From an uncultured delta proteobacterium (lineage in GTDB: Bacteria > Myxococcota_A > Polyangia > Polyangiales > Ga0077539): 7,454 bases of DNA. Position 1 is the stretch's first letter. Each line of letters opens with the position of its first letter. The stretch is from assembly GCA_903885885.1 (NCBI GenBank), contig CAISKJ010000622.1:1-7454 (forward strand), in the 5' to 3' direction. Shown here piece by piece: positions 5,505-7,454 of this stretch. The position numbers and the translations under genes were made by a program. The notes beneath the pieces were generated by a model. The model saw only the letters and a list, made by a program, of their open reading frames with translations. It was not told where the DNA came from and ran no database searches.

Positions 5505-5513
5505 GGCAGAGAG

Positions 5514-5519
5514 TCTCCC
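5514..5519 (-). promoter_or_regulatory. Ribosome binding site of Asp-rich lipoprotein 1
   Basis: GGGAGA on the - strand, 9 bases before GTG 5504. It sets this GTG as the start in a frame that otherwise stays open to 5642. Confidence 0.6.
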
Positions 5520-5547
5520 AATCGCGGTCACAGTGCACGGAGCGAGC

Positions 5548-5642
5548 CGCCGCGAAGCAACCCGCCCGAGGCCACCGCGCCGCGAAGACCCGCACGGGCG
5601 TCGATGCCGCGCCACGCGACGCGTCGGCACACTACGGCACAC
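5548..5642. repeat. Short direct repeats in the leader region of the lipoprotein operon
   Basis: In the 159-base gap between the regulator stop and lipoprotein 1, CGCCGCGAAG occurs at 5548-5557 and 5578-5587 (30 bases apart), and CGGCACAC at 5625-5632 and 5635-5642 (10 bases apart). Spacings near whole helical turns would suit a DNA-binding protein. No convincing sigma-70 or sigma-54 promoter and no terminator is visible in the gap. Confidence 0.35.
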
Positions 5643-5663
5643 GGACCGCGCCCGTCCAGTGCG

Positions 5664-7454
5664 CTACTCGAGCAGGCCGTACTCGCGGAGCCTTCGGTAG
5701 AGCGTGCGTCGGGGCATGCCGAGCACCTGGGCCGCACGAACCTTGTTCCACGCGGCCTCTTCGAGGGCGTCGATGATCTTCTGGCGCTCGCTGGCCTTGC
5801 GCACCGCGAGGGGCGACGGGGCCGCGCCGGGCTGCGCCGCGACGCCCGTGGGGCTCGCGACGACCGTCGGCGCGCTCTCTCCCACGCGGAGCATGTCGGC
5901 CTCGATGACGTCGCCCTCGCAGAGCACCGCGGCGCTCTCGAGCGTGTGCCGCAGCTGACGCACGTTGCCCGGCCACGGCGCGCGCAGGAGCCTGGCGAGC
6001 GCGTCGCGCGAGAGCCGCCGGCGCCCGGTGCCCTGCTCGCGGCCGAACTCCGCGAGGAAGTGCGTCGCCAGGCCGGGGATGTCGTCGAGGCGCTCGCGCA
6101 GCGCGGGGATGCGCACCGTCACCACGCTGAGCCGATAGAAGAGGTCTTCGCGGAAGCGCGCCTCGCGCACGAGGTCGTTGAGCGGGCGGTTGCTCGCGGC
6201 CACGATGCGCACGTCGACGGCGAGGTCGCTCTCGCTGCCGACGGGGCGCACGCGGCGGTCTTGCAGCACGCGCAGCAGCTCGACCTGCATGCGCGGCGAC
6301 ATCTCGCTCACCTCGTCGAGAAAGAGCGTGCCCCCGTGGGCGCTCGCGATGAGCCCCTTGCGGTCGCGCTCGGCGCCCGTGAAGGCTCCCTTCACGTGGC
6401 CGAAGAGCTCGCTCTCGAGCAGCGTCTCGGGGATGGCGCCGCAGTTCACCACCACGAAGGGGCCCTTCGCGCGCGACCCCGAGAAATGCAGCGCCCGCGC
6501 GATGAGCTCCTTGCCCGTGCCCGACTCGCCCTCGATCACCACGGGCACGTCGGAGTCGCGCACCCGATCGACGATCGAGAACACCTTGCGCATCGCCTCG
6601 GTGTGCGCCACCACCCCGTCGGGGGCGAAGCGGCGCTTGAGCGCCTCCTGCGCCCGCGCGAGCGAGGTCTTCGTCTGCTCGAGCTCCTGCGTGCGCTCCT
6701 CGAGGAGCCCCTCGATCTCGCGCCGCGCGGCCTCGAGCTCGCGCGTGCGGGCCTCGAGCTCCTCGACGAGGCGCGCGTGCTCCACCGCGATGCCCGACTG
6801 CTCGGCGAAGGCCGCCATGAGCGACACGTCGGTGTTCGACCACGCGGTGCGCCGACGGCGGTTCTCGACGTAGAGAACCCCGAGCGTGCGGCCGCCCGCG
6901 CGCAGCGGAACCGCCGCGATGGCCGCGATGCCCAGCTCGTGCACCGAGCGAAAATCCGCGAAGCGACGGTCGCCCTGCGCGTTGAGGGTGACCACGGGCT
7001 CGCCGTCGATCCACACGCTCTCGGCGATGCTGCGCGAGAAGGCCTCGTCGGGCCCGTCGCCGCGAAAGGTGCCCGTGCGCACCCGCTCGTGGAGAACCCC
7101 ATCGTCGCCCGCGAGCAGAATGGCGCCGCGCTCGGCGTGGGTGAGCTCCACCGCGCTGCGCACGGCCTGCTCGAGCACGCGCTCGACGGTGTGCGCCTCG
7201 CCGACCCGGCGCGACAGCTCCAGGAGCAGCACCAGGCGCTCGTCGGACGCGATGAACGTGGGGCCCAGCGAGTTGCTCGTGGCGCCGCCGCGCGTGCCCA
7301 TCACCGAGTGCGCCGTGATCGCCACGCGGCGGCTCACGGGCGTCGCCTCGGCCACGCCGCGGGGCGCCGTCGCGTGGTGGGCGCGCAGGGCCGCGCGGCG
7401 CGCGTCGCTCCAGAACGCGCTGCGCAGGTCGGGCGGCAGGAGCGCGGCCTTCTC
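5664..7454 (-). CDS. GAF / sigma-54 AAA+ / Fis-HTH transcriptional activator, N-terminally partial
   Basis: The frame is open to the window edge, so 596 residues of a longer protein are visible (residue 1 is the codon at 7454-7452). Residues 1-65 hold LPPDLRSAF and a low-complexity linker. A GAF-type sensor domain spans about 70-230, with GVLYVENR near its end. A coiled coil rich in Glu/Arg/Leu spans about 228-273. The sigma-54 AAA+ domain follows from about 276: Walker A GESGTGKE (309-316), intact GAFTGA loop (356-361) that contacts sigma-54, Walker B LFLDE (377-381), and arginines in FREDLFYRL. A Pro/Ala linker leads to a Fis-type helix-turn-helix (about 555-594, NKVRAAQVLGMPRRTLYRRL). It should activate sigma-54 promoters in response to a signal sensed by GAF or upstream domains; the GAF region has no Cys. 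GTG 7355 is possible as a start but unlikely, as coding-like sequence continues upstream. It lies upstream of, and codirectional with, the lipoprotein operon. Confidence 0.93.
   Translation of the reverse strand, partial: EKAALLPPDLRSAFWSDARRAALRAHHATAPRGVAEATPVSRRVAITAHSVMGTRGGATSNSLGPTFIASDERLVLLLELSRRVGEAHTVERVLEQAVRSAVELTHAERGAILLAGDDGVLHERVRTGTFRGDGPDEAFSRSIAESVWIDGEPVVTLNAQGDRRFADFRSVHELGIAAIAAVPLRAGGRTLGVLYVENRRRRTAWSNTDVSLMAAFAEQSGIAVEHARLVEELEARTRELEAARREIEGLLEERTQELEQTKTSLARAQEALKRRFAPDGVVAHTEAMRKVFSIVDRVRDSDVPVVIEGESGTGKELIARALHFSGSRAKGPFVVVNCGAIPETLLESELFGHVKGAFTGAERDRKGLIASAHGGTLFLDEVSEMSPRMQVELLRVLQDRRVRPVGSESDLAVDVRIVAASNRPLNDLVREARFREDLFYRLSVVTVRIPALRERLDDIPGLATHFLAEFGREQGTGRRRLSRDALARLLRAPWPGNVRQLRHTLESAAVLCEGDVIEADMLRVGESAPTVVASPTGVAAQPGAAPSPLAVRKASERQKIIDALEEAAWNKVRAAQVLGMPRRTLYRRLREYGLLE

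Noticed and set aside
5557..5574. Sigma-54 promoter (TGGC ... TTGC on the - strand) before the Asp-rich lipoproteins
   Set aside because: The gap between TGGC and TTGC is 10 bases; -24/-12 promoters need 7, and this spacing is strict.

Overview
The window is very GC-rich DNA, judged by eye to be well above 70 % GC, from what looks like a Myxococcota (Polyangia-type) bacterium. The evidence is the extreme GC bias at third codon positions, a cluster of lipoproteins with Asp/Ala-rich linkers after the lipidated cysteine, a secreted copper monooxygenase fused to a c-type cytochrome domain, and a large multidomain sigma-54 activator. These are family-level impressions from reading the sequence; no database was searched. 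Eight protein genes fill the window. No gap without a gene exceeds 160 bases, and I saw no tRNA, rRNA, insertion sequence or CRISPR array.

Left part, + strand (1-1494): the 3' part of a type III pantothenate kinase gene (coaX), then 4 bases later a FecCD/BtuC-type ABC transporter permease. Both are damaged as written. coaX has an amber codon at 29-31 where the family has Lys/Arg, and the permease has a frameshift at a run of six G (869-874). Everything else in the window reads intact, so these two lesions are either real local decay or local sequence error.

Middle (1498-2399): a small Cys-rich lipoprotein (- strand) and a beta-rich lipoprotein (+ strand), divergently transcribed from starts only 47 bases apart. 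Each start codon lies 6-7 bases after a TGG-TATnnn extended -10-like element, and the two elements form an inverted repeat. This suggests two overlapping promoters making leaderless mRNAs.

Right of this, all genes are on the - strand. A secreted lipoprotein (2420-4216) joins a cytochrome c domain, a PHM-type two-copper monooxygenase and a C-terminal beta-rich domain. It has its own promoter with two inverted repeats overlapping the -35 and the spacer. Upstream lies an apparent operon read right to left: Asp-rich lipoprotein (5031-5504), its paralogue (4669-5034, ATGA overlap), a DUF4031 protein (4346-4651) and a T-tract terminator (4311-4329). At the right edge is the C-terminal part of a GAF / sigma-54 AAA+ / Fis-type HTH regulator, whose reading frame runs off the window.

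Five of the eight genes encode predicted lipoproteins, none with Asp at +2, so the window is mainly a cell-envelope surface locus next to a CoA-biosynthesis gene. I found no clear new defence or mobile system. The points most worth checking are the coaX/permease lesions, the mirrored leaderless promoters, the monooxygenase fusion with its operator-like promoter, and the tandem Asp-rich lipoproteins.
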